From Reclinomonas americana ATCC 50394 (lineage: Eukaryota; Jakobida; Jakobea; Jakobida), in NCBI GenBank assembly GCA_048213135.1, contig PS015014.1, forward strand, positions 219,787 to 283,786: 64,000 nt of DNA, written 5' to 3'. Each line of letters begins with the position of its first letter. Position 1 is the first letter of the stretch. The translations under genes and the position numbers were made by a program. Below, one piece after another: positions 11,901 through 22,871 of the stretch. A model generated the notes under the pieces. That model saw only the letters and a program-made list of their open reading frames with translations. It did no database searches and was not told the origin of the DNA.

Positions 11901-13996
11901 CAGACGAACAATTGTCGACGGCGGCACGGTTGCCTACGAATTGCGTACTATCTATGTTCACACTCAACACCGTGGTGCCGCCGGCCACGGACAGAAAGCC
12001 GACAGCCACGATATTCATGGCACCACCTGCGTGGGCGACAGAGACAACGATCCATGAGCATCGTACTGTCTATCCTGTTAGTAACTAGCAAGGAAGCGTT
12101 GTCACCACACCTCCCGAGTTATTGCCGTCCAGAATCGACGAGCTGGGAGTGATGGCTCCCTTCGACGTCATCGTATTCCACGCAAACACGCAGTCACGAA
12201 CATCAATTGTAATATATGCATTGGGCAGCGCATTGGAAGAGGCCGTCGGCGGTAGCGACGCGTACAGAAAGAGACCACCGCCTGTCAACCACCGCACGTG
12301 AGCGACAGTAAGCAACAAGCCTGGAAAAGCTGTCTTGGCAACACAAACCTCCGTTTGAGTTTCCCAATGCCGCATAGGAGTTGTCCGCAGCCGCAGTGCA
12401 ATTGGCCACCATCGACGACAGCGCAGTGAAAGTGACCGTGGCATTAGTGAGGCCAAGCACAGTGAGCGACATGGCGCCGCCACCTGTGCAGATACAATCA
12501 GCACCATGCAACTGAATCAGCAGGCAAATGAGGACGAGGCACCGTTAAAGTTGGACGAGCTCGGGCCGATGGCACTGTTGTTGTAGGCGTAGAATTGTCC
12601 ACCGATGATGGTGACATTGTTGAATATTGTCGTGCATGTCGATGTGCCAGTACCGTATACCAACATAAACATCGATCCACCTACAGACAACCACACGTCA
12701 TGCGGACACGCAAACAATAATATCATCCAACATAACGCGGAGTTACCATTCGCGTTGCCGACTGCTGGATTCAGCGTAATCACCACATTCTCTTGTGCCG
12801 TGACCTGCCACGCCAGTCAGTCCACCGGGGCTCTCAATTTTTCTCTCTCACACACACGCACCAAGGACTGCAGGAGTTGGGTACCGCTCAGCCTTGTGTG
12901 TGTGATGGCCGGGGCAACAAGCGCCTGCGATGCCTCGATATCCAGGGACGAGAGAATGTAGATGTGAGCGCCACCTGCGTGCACGTTGTCAGCGTTAGCG
13001 GGCAAGCGATCCCCGAGCATGAGGCACACATACCATTGAAATTTGCAGTGGTGGCAGCACAGTAGTCGGAGTGCACGACACTGTTGTTGAAGAGTGCGCC
13101 TGACATGTCGAGGGACACCGACGAGCCACCGAAACCCTGGCTGAACAAGAACAGCGCACCTGCGAAACACGAACCACATTAGCAAACAAGGAACAAATTT
13201 CTCCTTTGCCACAAAAATACAAAAAAACCAATACTCACCGCCTGTGCAGCCAATGAGACGCAGCGCGGAGGCGAGTGTGAGCATGAAGAGTGAGCGTGAT
13301 GATGCATGACAAAGGGGAGAGGGGGGACAACTGCCGCACCGTTGGCATTGACTGCAAGCGAGGCTCCAGTGACATCGGTGGTGTGCGACTGCACGGTGAT
13401 GTTGTTGGACTGCATGCTAATGGTCGAGTTGTTGGTCGACAGCGATACAATGTAGATGGCAGAGCCTGCACAATATCCACCCAACGCAGTGAGCACCCTT
13501 TTTTCGGCGATACCCGCGGTAAAAGGCGACAGACCTCCATTGGCTGCCAGCTGCGTTGCATTATAGTTGTGCGCTCGCAGACCATTGTTGACGAATGCGC
13601 AATTGTCAACAGTTGCCGTCATTTGCGACTGTGGGCTCTCGCCGTACACCAGGACCGCACCTCCTCCAGCCAGAATGTTCGCCGAGCTCCCGTCAAACTG
13701 GCTGTAATTGTTCTCGAACGTTGAAGACGTAACATTGAGAAACATGGATTGCGAGATGGGCGAGTTGCACTTGGAGAAGATGCCAGCGCCGCCGCTCTGC
13801 AGACGCTCTCCAGGGTCAGAAACACGTGCACCGTACGCGACGGTGGACGAATGAGTGACGCACCACGACAGCGTGGACACTCTGACCGCCGGGCGCATAC
13901 ATGATGTTCTGATTAAAGATAGAATTGGCCACGGTGGTGCGCACCTCGGCTGCCGCAGATGCCTGTAGATTACATGTCCATGAGTGAGAAAGAAAG

Positions 13997-14036
<40 letters not shown>

Positions 14037-17000
14037 TGAATCACTAGCAAGTTGCGCACCGTGACAGTGGAGGCCAGCGCAAAAAATGAACCTCCACAGT
14101 TGACCACACGCGCCGCTTGCGTATTGACGGCGTGGAAACTGCACATCGTATCGCGTTGCAGTTTGGATGAGCGGGCGGCCCGTTGCACGTACAACACCAA
14201 ACGCAACCCTCCTCACAAACCTGTTGCCGCTAAAAGTCGACTGCAGTGCCGTGGCTGAGGTGAGAGCCATGCCGGTGCCGCTACCGAGTGACACCAGCGC
14301 AGCTGTGCCACCAACGAGGACGTCGTTGGCCACCGCCACGTTGCCGGTGCCTTGAGTGAGTGTGTTGTCGGCGATGATACTGTTGTTGACAAACTGACTC
14401 GACTGAATCGTGGTCGACAGCTGTGACGTACGCGCGGTAAGATCCCTCCCAGTGCGCGTGTCCACATCATGCATGCACCGGCGGCGTACAACTCACCGTC
14501 GCAGAGCCACGAAGCGACACAGCAGCGCCAAACACTGCACTGCCGAGCTCAAAATTCAAGTACACGCCAGTTGTGTTGGATGCCAGCAGTTGCGCGCCAA
14601 CAAAGTGTGAGTTGGTCACCGTGACGGTCACATTCGATGTGGTCGCGTTGAACGATCCCTGGCTGTTGTCGGCCGTGTTGGCCACGGACAGGAACCCTCC
14701 ACTGCGCACCAAACAAATGAGACGGATTGTGGCGCAACCGCATTGCGCCCCACGCTCTATGCACGCAACCCGGCAATCAGCAGGAACGAGTTTGAGCCGC
14801 TGAGATTGATGGCAGCGTCCTCGAACACCGAGTCCGACACGCGGTACTGCATCGTGCCAGAGGGCTGGATGTTGGAGCCGAAACTGAACGTCAGGAAGCT
14901 CACGACACCTGCGCGTGCAGTGCGTTGATCTTGAGCATGCGAGCCAAACAATGCACTGCACCGACATCGTGCGCGCACCTCCAGCAGTCATATACGCGCT
15001 CTGCACATTTTGCGCCGACATGGAGGTATTTGTAAACGTGCAGCCTTCAATTAGGCCCCCCAGGTTTGAGGCCGTGGCAACCGTGTAGCTACCAGCAAAT
15101 AGCGCGCCACCTGTCGAGGCAAAAAGATTGAGCGTGTATAACGCATGTGACAGTTGGAGTCAACGCAACCTCCCAGGGCCGAGGCGAAGATCGTCGAAGC
15201 ACCATCCATGACAGCCGACGAGTTAGTGAATGTACTGTTTGCAAACGCGTGCAGGAGAGTCACTGGAGAGGCCGTACTCGACACCATGCCCATGTAAATG
15301 TCACCACCGCCTACGAGCAGAATACTGGGGAACGACGATGTGGGTGGAGCCGAGGCGCTGTGGAGGGGGTCGAGTAAGGGAAAGTCCACCAAAAGGTGGT
15401 CGGCGAACGAGAGTGACGAGCGCACCTCGGATTCACTGACGTGAGACTGCAGAGGAGGCAATTTACGTCGCTTAAGCAAAACGATGGTTGCGCAGTGCAG
15501 CACACAGCCAGCTGGCGACGCAACGAGTTGCCGACAAATGTGCACTGGCTGGCCGTCAGCGTCGACGCGAGGCCCAACGTTCCGGCGTACACAGCGCCTC
15601 CACCCGTGAGCAACTGCGAGTTTCAATGTCAACGAAATGTGAGAGGCCACAAGCAAGTCGCTTCTGTGCCGCACCAGATACTGCGCCACGGCGTTTGATG
15701 TCTGTGCACTATTGTGGGAAAAAGTAGAGGACTGCAGCTGGACGGTGAGGGCAATTGACGAGAGTGATGAGGCCGAGACACTCGGCAGCGCGAGCGCGGC
15801 AAATTGCGCAGCAGCGCCCCCTGCACGTAATAATGTCAACACACACACACGCACACACAAGGCGAAGGCGAGGAAAGGAAAAGGCAGGAAGGTGTCATGT
15901 ACACACCGGCGTACATGAACTGATTCGAGTTGACACCGGTGGCAGTCAGGGAGTTGCCGGTAAACGTGCAGTTGTTCATCGTGACCTTCATCGCAGACGC
16001 CGGGTCGGCGGCGAACGAGATCACGATACCCAACAGCGCGCCACCTGCAGCGGTGTCAGATGTCCGCCGAGAGTAGATGAACATACACACGCACACACTC
16101 ACCAATCACGTGCCCGACTTGCGCGTTGCCATTGTTGTAAACCACGGTGTCGCTGGTGAATGTGGAGTTTGTGGCGTCCATGGTGAGGCCGACCAGTTGC
16201 GGAAGTTGAAAAGTCTGTGCATATGCGCAGACAGAAGCTACCATCACCCAAACGCGCGCGCACACACACACAATGTGGTGAGGAGGGCCTTTGCGGTAGT
16301 GAACATAAACACAGACACAGAGGCACACGAACCACCGCCGACAATGCCGACGACGGCCGACACTGGCGACGTGACTTGGATCGAGTTGATGGAGAACTGG
16401 CTCCGAAACACAGACACAAACGAGCGCATTGCGTGCGGCTCAGCCGCCGTCCACAGATACATGGCGCCGCCCACCGAGAACGCTTGCTGGGCCGACTGGA
16501 GACGAAGAGCAGTCACCACCTGTGTGTTATTTGAGACTCGGCAGTCGTTGATGGCCAAGAAGGCAATCTGCGGGCCGTTGACACCAAACGATCCTGCGGT
16601 CAATTTCATATCCCCCCCAGTTTGAGCAGACGAACCAGGCTCACAGAGGATGAAGACATTGGTGGGATCGAACGCACCCGCAGTCTTGGCCAGCACGCCG
16701 GCTCCACCAATCACGAATTCCTGTACAGTGGTAGACTGCATCGCGGTGTGGTTTCGCAGCAGCAAGGAGTTGGACTGGAAGACGACATTGTCGAGTTCCA
16801 CGGCGGCAAACTCTGCATTCCCCCCAATCAAGCTGGCAAACAGGCCGGCACCACCAAAGACTTGCCAGGGAGCCACGACACTGATGGCCGACAAGAGATT
16901 GTTGACGAACGAGCCTCGCACCATTGTCACAAAGGTGGCGTTGACCACTCGCAGTGCACCACCTCCCACCTCCGCAGAGGCCGACAGTGAGCCGGCAGCC

Positions 17001-17922
17001 GGCGGAACAATGAGCGCATTGTTGGTGAAATCACAGTCGGTGATCTCCAGCGCCGTGACGGCAACTGACGCGGCCGCGCCGCCAAGAGCCGTGGGCCGCA
17101 CCGCAGTGGCCAGTGTCAGCGAGTTGCTGTTGAACGTGGTGAGGTTGAAGGCGACAATGCCCGGCGGCCACACAATGTCGAGAGCGCCTGTGCATGGTGG
17201 CGCAGGTCAACCAGTCATCGTCACCAACAGAAAACAACAGCAAATAGAGTCACGAACCTGCCGCATTCCCACTAAAAGTACACAGCTCCACGAGGACAGA
17301 CGACGCATTGGTGGCCGCCGACGAAGCCGACACAACCAGGCCCGCCTGCAGCGACTGGAACGCGAGACCACGCAGCACCACACTCGAGTCGGCCACAATC
17401 GTCGGCGCCACTCCCGTAACCACTGGTCTCTGCATGGGATCCACGGAGGGCGACGCGCTCACCAACGTCACATTCTGCGCCTGCAGCGTCACCGCCGTCG
17501 TCAGCGCATACGTCCCGGCGGCCGTCGTAAACGTAATCTGCACGCCCCATCATCAGCCAATCAATCAATGCGTTGCATTCACACACTTGCACAAGCATGC
17601 ACACCTCAATGACGCTCGGCGACCCCTGCGAACACGCCTGCAGCGCGCTGATGGCCTCTGCGGAGTTGCTCACAGACTGAATGCAAGGCGGACCCGTCAT
17701 TGCGGTCGTCCGAAACCCGTGCAACTCTCGCCGCGCTGCGGAGAGCGATAGTGGTGGTGGTGGTCGCGGAGGTGGTGGAGAAGATGCAGAGGGTGACAGC
17801 AAAGACGAGGAGGTGGCCGCAGCTGCGGAGCATATCGATGCAGTCGCCACCATCATCATCATCATCATCGCCATCATTGTCGCCAGAAGCAGCCATGATA
17901 GCGGCATGTGTCTGACTACCAT
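3866..17922 (-). CDS. Giant Pmp-like beta-helix repeat protein with multi-pass C-terminus
   Basis: Start ATG at 17922 opens a hydrophobic signal peptide containing a run of methionines (MMAMMMMMM) and a Pro/Ser stretch. Exons from about 17.6 kb down to 6.7 kb then encode repeated units built of a Cys/Ser-x-F-x-N-N-rich strand and a GGG-A-(L/V/M)-Y turn, the pattern of chlamydial polymorphic membrane protein (Pmp) repeats and other right-handed beta-helices. Most exons carry about one unit. From 6.7 to 5.95 kb the protein becomes Cys-rich (…CLTCSSFLECNGGD; LCGQCVAGYAEWN). From 5.85 kb to the TAG near 3866 it has about 8-10 hydrophobic helices and a Ser/Gln-rich tail. The likely topology is a very large extracellular adhesive or receptor-like fibre on a polytopic membrane anchor. 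Function is unknown. I see no internal start or intergenic break, but a split into two genes cannot be excluded without transcripts. Confidence 0.75.
7373..7391. repeat. (CAA)n microsatellite in an intron
   Basis: Six CAA units. On the coding strand they form (GTT)n just upstream of an intron acceptor in the giant gene. Confidence 0.85.
13998..14034. repeat. (CA)n microsatellite in an intron of the giant gene
   Basis: About 18 CA units. A shorter CA tract of the same kind occurs at about 11577-11599. Confidence 0.9.
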
Positions 17923-18087
17923 CTGTGCACTGCCGCACACACACTGTCTGCCGCTCTTCTCCGAATGTGTTGTTCTCGCGCGTGATGAGTCATGTGTCAT
18001 TATGGTCCATCGATCATCGTTCTGCGTTTCGTGTGTCTGTGTGTGGCCTCTGTGAGTCTGTGTGCGTGTGTGTCTGTCTGTCTCGTC
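17923..18087. promoter_or_regulatory. Divergent intergenic region between giant Pmp gene and coiled-coil gene
   Basis: 165 bases separate the two start codons (minus strand 17922, plus strand 18088). The stretch is rich in TGTGTCTG and TGTCTG repeats and has no visible TATA box. It must contain both 5' UTRs and a shared or paired promoter. Confidence 0.5.
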
Positions 18088-19491
18088 ATGGAGACACTGT
18101 CAGGCTTGGCGTCGTCCTCGTCCAAGCTCATGACGCTGAAGGTTCGCCCGCGAAGAAGTGTCTGAAAACCGACGCGCGTTGTGTCGGTTGTGAACACACT
18201 CTCGCACACTCGCGCGCGCGCTCTCTCTCTCTCTCGCAACACGCACTCTCTATCACTTCCCCTCTCTTACTCATGTGAGCGCGCCTCACGTTTTCCAATC
18301 TCACGCTGATGGTTTGTCCGATCTCATTGCCCCCACACAGAGTGATGAGCTGGATCGCCTGCAACGAGAGAACGCCGAACTGCGACAGCAGCTGAGCTTC
18401 AAAGAGCGCAGTGTGACCGCCATTCGCACAAGTCTCTTGCAGGAAGTGGTGCGTATAGCGCACTCACTCACTCACTTTGATGGTAGATCACTCATTCTCT
18501 CCGCTGCAGGTGCAGCTGCGTGAGCACATCCGCAAGCTGAGTGCGGCCGCTGCGTCGGCGGCGACCATGGGAGGCAGTCGCGGAGGAGCTCGTGCCAGCA
18601 CACCGCCTCTTCCGTCGAGCATGTCATCGCCACCGCCATCAGCGGTCGACAGTGAAGTGCACAGTGTATTTGACTGGCTAGGTGCGCGCTGCTGCTGTGC
18701 GTGCGAGAGTGCGTGTCTGTGATGGTTGAAGCGTGCGGCGTGTGCGCAGCGTTTGCGGAAGAGGCCGCACGGCGATCGTTTGAGGCCGGTCTTGGTGTGG
18801 CGGTAGATGCGGCCGACATGGTGGACGAGTCGCATGCGGCTGCGCTGGCGGCACTGGTGGGCGATGTGGAGCCGGTGGCGGTGCTGGAGGGCACGGAGAT
18901 TGCGGATGTGTCGATGCTGGAGCGCATTCGGCGGTCGCCGCTGCGTGAGCCGGCGGTGTTGCGGGCGCGCTACGAGCAACTGTTGCAGCTGAAGCACGCC
19001 GAGGTGGAGGCGCTGCAGGCGTCGCTCACGGTGGCACTGGATGCCGCCGATCGCCTGCGCGCGGGGGACAAGCGCTCCTTTGCGCACGATGAGGGTGGGT
19101 CTTGTGTACGCACAGTTGTCACTCGGCTTTCTCAACTGACGTGATGGGCGATCAGAGACGACGCAGGCGATGCGAGCGCGCAGTGCACTGCTCGGCGACG
19201 AGACTGACAAGACTCCGTTCGCCAGCCGACAGGAGCGCGATGTTCTGCGCCTCCTTCACCGTGCGGAGCACATGATGTCGGCGTTGACAGACGCGGCGCA
19301 GGGTGAGCTGGCAAGTATCGAGGCCGAGGAGATGCTCGCGTCGCAGGCGCGTGAACGCGAAATCGGTCGTGTGCGTGTGCTACAAGAGGAGAACACTCGT
19401 CTGAAGGAGCGAGTGCGCGCCCTGGAAACGGTATGGTGGTAATCATCTGTCCTGCCTGCCTGCCTGTCATTTCTTTCGTGTGTGTCTGCAC
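18088..19491 (+). CDS. Coiled-coil protein, N-terminal part (3' end in gap)
   Basis: ATG at 18088 gives METLSGLASSSSKLMTLK, then GTTCGC…CACACAG and SDELDRLQRENAELRQQLSF. Later exons give VQLREHIRKL, a Ser/Pro linker, AFAEEAARRSFEAGL, a long helical segment with YEQLLQLKHAEVEALQASLT, and LQEENTRLKERVRALET before the 682-base gap. The heptad-like Leu/Glu/Gln pattern indicates an extended coiled coil. No motor, kinase or other enzymatic domain is seen. It is probably a cytoskeletal or scaffold protein; I do not recognise the family. The two pieces beyond the gap (20174-21606 read on the minus strand, and 21627-22751) may be the rest of the same protein. Confidence 0.7.
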
Positions 19492-20173
19492 NNNNNNNNN
19501 NNNNNNNNNNNNNNNNNNNNNNNNNNNNNNNNNNNNNNNNNNNNNNNNNNNNNNNNNNNNNNNNNNNNNNNNNNNNNNNNNNNNNNNNNNNNNNNNNNNN
19601 NNNNNNNNNNNNNNNNNNNNNNNNNNNNNNNNNNNNNNNNNNNNNNNNNNNNNNNNNNNNNNNNNNNNNNNNNNNNNNNNNNNNNNNNNNNNNNNNNNNN
19701 NNNNNNNNNNNNNNNNNNNNNNNNNNNNNNNNNNNNNNNNNNNNNNNNNNNNNNNNNNNNNNNNNNNNNNNNNNNNNNNNNNNNNNNNNNNNNNNNNNNN
19801 NNNNNNNNNNNNNNNNNNNNNNNNNNNNNNNNNNNNNNNNNNNNNNNNNNNNNNNNNNNNNNNNNNNNNNNNNNNNNNNNNNNNNNNNNNNNNNNNNNNN
19901 NNNNNNNNNNNNNNNNNNNNNNNNNNNNNNNNNNNNNNNNNNNNNNNNNNNNNNNNNNNNNNNNNNNNNNNNNNNNNNNNNNNNNNNNNNNNNNNNNNNN
20001 NNNNNNNNNNNNNNNNNNNNNNNNNNNNNNNNNNNNNNNNNNNNNNNNNNNNNNNNNNNNNNNNNNNNNNNNNNNNNNNNNNNNNNNNNNNNNNNNNNNN
20101 NNNNNNNNNNNNNNNNNNNNNNNNNNNNNNNNNNNNNNNNNNNNNNNNNNNNNNNNNNNNNNNNNNNNNNNNN
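19492..20173. other. Assembly gap (682 N)
   Basis: Run of N. Its length is probably an estimate from paired reads. Confidence 1.
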
Positions 20174-21606
20174 TTCCTCCGCCCCGACTTCACCGTCACT
20201 TGCCTCGCCACCGTCACTATCTTCATCCGCGTCGCCGTCTGGCTCGTCCACATCCGATACAATGGACATGACCACGGCGTGAGTGCGCTGCACATCACAA
20301 GAGTGTGAAAGAGAGAACGACACTCGAGCCGGCACGGAGCACACTGACCACACGCGATGGAGACGAAATCTCACTCCACGGAATGGGAGCGGCGGGTGGA
20401 TCCGCAGGCGGCGAGGCCTCCTCCTGAGCAGCAACAACAGTCAGAGACGTTTTGCAACAGATTTCCCTCCCCCACATGTGTTGCCGCACCGGTGGTGTCT
20501 CTGCTACTGGCGGAACCTACACGCGAATTCCACAGTCAGAGTGAGCCAGAGCTGCAATTCAGGTCCTCTTCAAAAACACGCACGATTTGCGGCGCCTCCT
20601 TCTGGCGCGGCTGGCGTTCCGGCGACGCCGATGCATCCGTCTTGCTCGGCTTGTCGTCAGCCACCGTGACACTGCGACGTTGCTGATGTCGGGTGGCGGC
20701 TTCAGCGGCCGCAGTCGCTGCAGCCGCCGCAGCAACAGCCTCCGCCTGTCGCTGCTCGAGGTCAGCGAGCTGTTGTTGGAGTGTGCGAATCTGTAGGTCC
20801 TGTCGCTTCAGCTTCTCCTTCAGAACCCGCGTCCAGCGCCGCTGTTGTGCCGCACGCGGATCTTCGTTGTCCCTGGCCACCATGCTACCCAGTACTCCTG
20901 CCTCAACTGCTCGCAAAATGTCCTCGAGATCCATCGACGCCATGCTGCTGCCGCTCCGCGCACTCAACGGGAACTCGTCGAGTGCGCGGGCAGTCACTCC
21001 TCGCTCAGTGGCCGGGGCGCTGCCGGCTGGGGCGATCTTGGTGGTCGGCAGCGTGACGATGGTGGGCGGAGTGTACGGCGCACTCGGGCCACCAGCACTG
21101 TTCGATCTTGCAGTCGAATGCGGACGCGGCCGAGGCGGAAGGGCCTCGGTCATTGCGTCCCTTTCAGCGGCGGCAGCAGCGGCAGCAGCAGCAGCAGTTG
21201 CGGCCGCCGTCTCTGCGGCAGCGATTGCTTCAGCTGCTGCGGTTGCGGCAGTGGTGGCGGCGTCCTCTGCCACTGCCAGCTGCTCACGGAGTGCCCGCTG
21301 TTCCCGATATGCCTCCGCAGTCACGTCGGCCAGCTTCTCCTCCAGTGTGCGACACGTGACCGCGCTGTCGTCGGCGAGGCGACGAGCTTCGTCGAGTTGT
21401 CCCTTGTACTCCGCCTCCAGCTGCTGCACCGCTCGCTTCCGGTCGGCCTCGTTGGCACGAATGGCGTCGGCTAGCTTTTGCTCGGCGGCCAACAGCGCTG
21501 CTGAGTGTCTCGACTCGTCCGCCAACACACGCTGCATGGGGGCGATTGGTGCCGTGTAACAGGCGCAATACAGGCAGAGGGTGCGTGGTGTGACAATGAA
21601 GAGGCA
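20174..21606 (-). CDS. Coiled-coil, Ala-rich protein fragment on a short contig
   Basis: Read on the minus strand, an exon begins after CCCCCATGCAG at about 21534 with RVLADESRHSAALLAAEQKL. It continues as coiled coil (EYKGQLDEARRLADDSAV…), an alanine tract (about 15 Ala), a Ser/Pro linker containing GGPSAPYTPP, and a second coiled coil (RRWTRVLKEKLKRQDLQIRT). It ends near FEEDLNCSSGSL at about 20538. A further acidic exon (MSIVSDVDEPDGDADEDSDG) lies at 20266-20174. Both ends are cut by N runs. The coding strand is opposite to the pieces on either side, although the composition matches them, so this contig may be inverted in the scaffold. No known domain is recognised. Confidence 0.6.
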
Positions 21607-21626
21607 NNNNNNNNNNNNNNNNNNNN
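21607..21626. other. Assembly gap (20 N)
   Basis: Fixed-length 20-N spacer, probably a contig join of unknown size. Confidence 1.
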
Positions 21627-22751
21627 CCACCACCACCTGTGCGTCACGCGGTCTCGCCCAGTACGAACTCTATTCTCGAACCGTGGCGAGCCGAGACACC
21701 AACTGCTGCAGAACCGGCTGTCACATCGCCACCAGCACCATTACCGCCTCGCAACTTGTTGATGAATGCAGTGGTGCGTGAGCAGGAGCCGCAGAGCCAG
21801 CAGCGCCGACGGCACTTGCACATGAGCGAGTACTCGAAGCAGCGATCGCCCGAGGCGGCGTATCAGGGCCCACTTCGGCCAAACCTGCGCTGGGTTCCAC
21901 CGCACGATCGCCATCGCGATGTGCTCGGGGAGTCACTGGATCTCTTGCATGTGTCCGCGGCGCTGACGACTGCGGCAGTCGCCGCCAGCGAGTTGGCCTC
22001 CTCACCATTGTCGTCGTCGCCAGAGGCGCTTCGTGGCTCACTTGTCCGCCGGCGCGGATCGCTGAACGAGGTGTGTGTGTATGTCTGTGTGGCTGCTATG
22101 AAAACATAGGTGGCTGATATCGCACAGGGCCGGCTGCCCGAGAGCCCACCCAATCTTGTATCGCCGAGCAGCCTGAATGACTTGCAAGTTCCTGCCAATG
22201 TGCGCAGCATGTCGTGGCGCAAGACGCCGCCGCCGAATCGCGCAGGCACGGCCGGTCGATCTGGCACGGCGGCGGCCTTGGAGAGCACAGCACGTGCCAG
22301 TCCGCAACCCAAGTCGCGCCCTTCGCCGTTGCGATCGGCTGACTTTTCACCGGTCACTGGCCTTCCGACGAGTCCGTTTGCCGACACGGAAGAGAGGCAT
22401 CTCATTCCGTTAGCACTCAGTCGCGATCCCAGTCCACCGCGCACTGCCGCCCCTGCCGGGGCGACAGCGGATGCCGCGCCGCCAGTCAATGCTGCACTGG
22501 TAGCTGCGGCGGCCGAGGACATGTTGGCATCATCGAGAAGCACATTGTGTGGCTTTGGTGGTGGTCCAGTGTCGCAGCAGGCAGTGGACTCACCAACGGC
22601 CGCAGCCGAGGTTGCTGGTGTTCCAGTTGCGTACTCGTGCACCTTCTTCCCCACTCGCGCGTGTGTGTTAATTTGCGTGTTGCAGAGCCCTGCGTATTCC
22701 CGCCCTCCCAGCACTCCTTCGCGACATGCCGTGCAGTTGCCTCCAATATGA
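21627..22751 (+). CDS. Disordered Pro/Ser-rich protein, C-terminal part (5' end in gap)
   Basis: Open from the gap as PPPPVRHAVSPSTNSILEPW. One intron (GTGTGTGTGT…ACATAG, near 22071-22110) separates RRRGSLNE from VADIAQGRLPESPPNLVS. A second near 22630-22686 leads to SPAYSRPPSTPSRHAVQLPP and TGA by 22751. The sequence is rich in Pro, Ser, Ala and basic SP/TP sites, typical of an intrinsically disordered, phosphorylatable tail. No domain is recognised. It likely belongs to the coiled-coil gene upstream. It converges on the PH-domain gene, whose stop is only about 120 bases away. Confidence 0.6.
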
Positions 22752-22871
22752 GGCGCGCATCACACATGCAGCACTGAGTCAGTCATCAAATGTAGTTTTG
22801 CACAGTAGTGAAATGGTTCTTCAGTTTGTTCATTCTCTCTTTTCAATGTTTTCAATGTTTGTCGTCGTATC

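Noticed and set aside
7293-12961. Many plus-strand open frames across the giant repeat gene
   Set aside because: They are the antisense of beta-helix exons (recurring APPP and NV patterns opposite GGG), lack splice-consistent extension, and match no family.
6700-17400. CRISPR-like regular repeats
   Set aside because: The repetition is at protein level with variable DNA, spacing and introns. There are no short identical direct repeats with unique spacers.
19433-20437. Long open frames running through the N blocks
   Set aside because: They are open only because N codons contain no stops.
20693-21559. Plus-strand Ala/Ser-rich frame over the coiled-coil contig
   Set aside because: It is the antisense of a Ala/Gln/Glu-rich coiled coil. 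The minus-strand reading has heptad structure and a proper acceptor.
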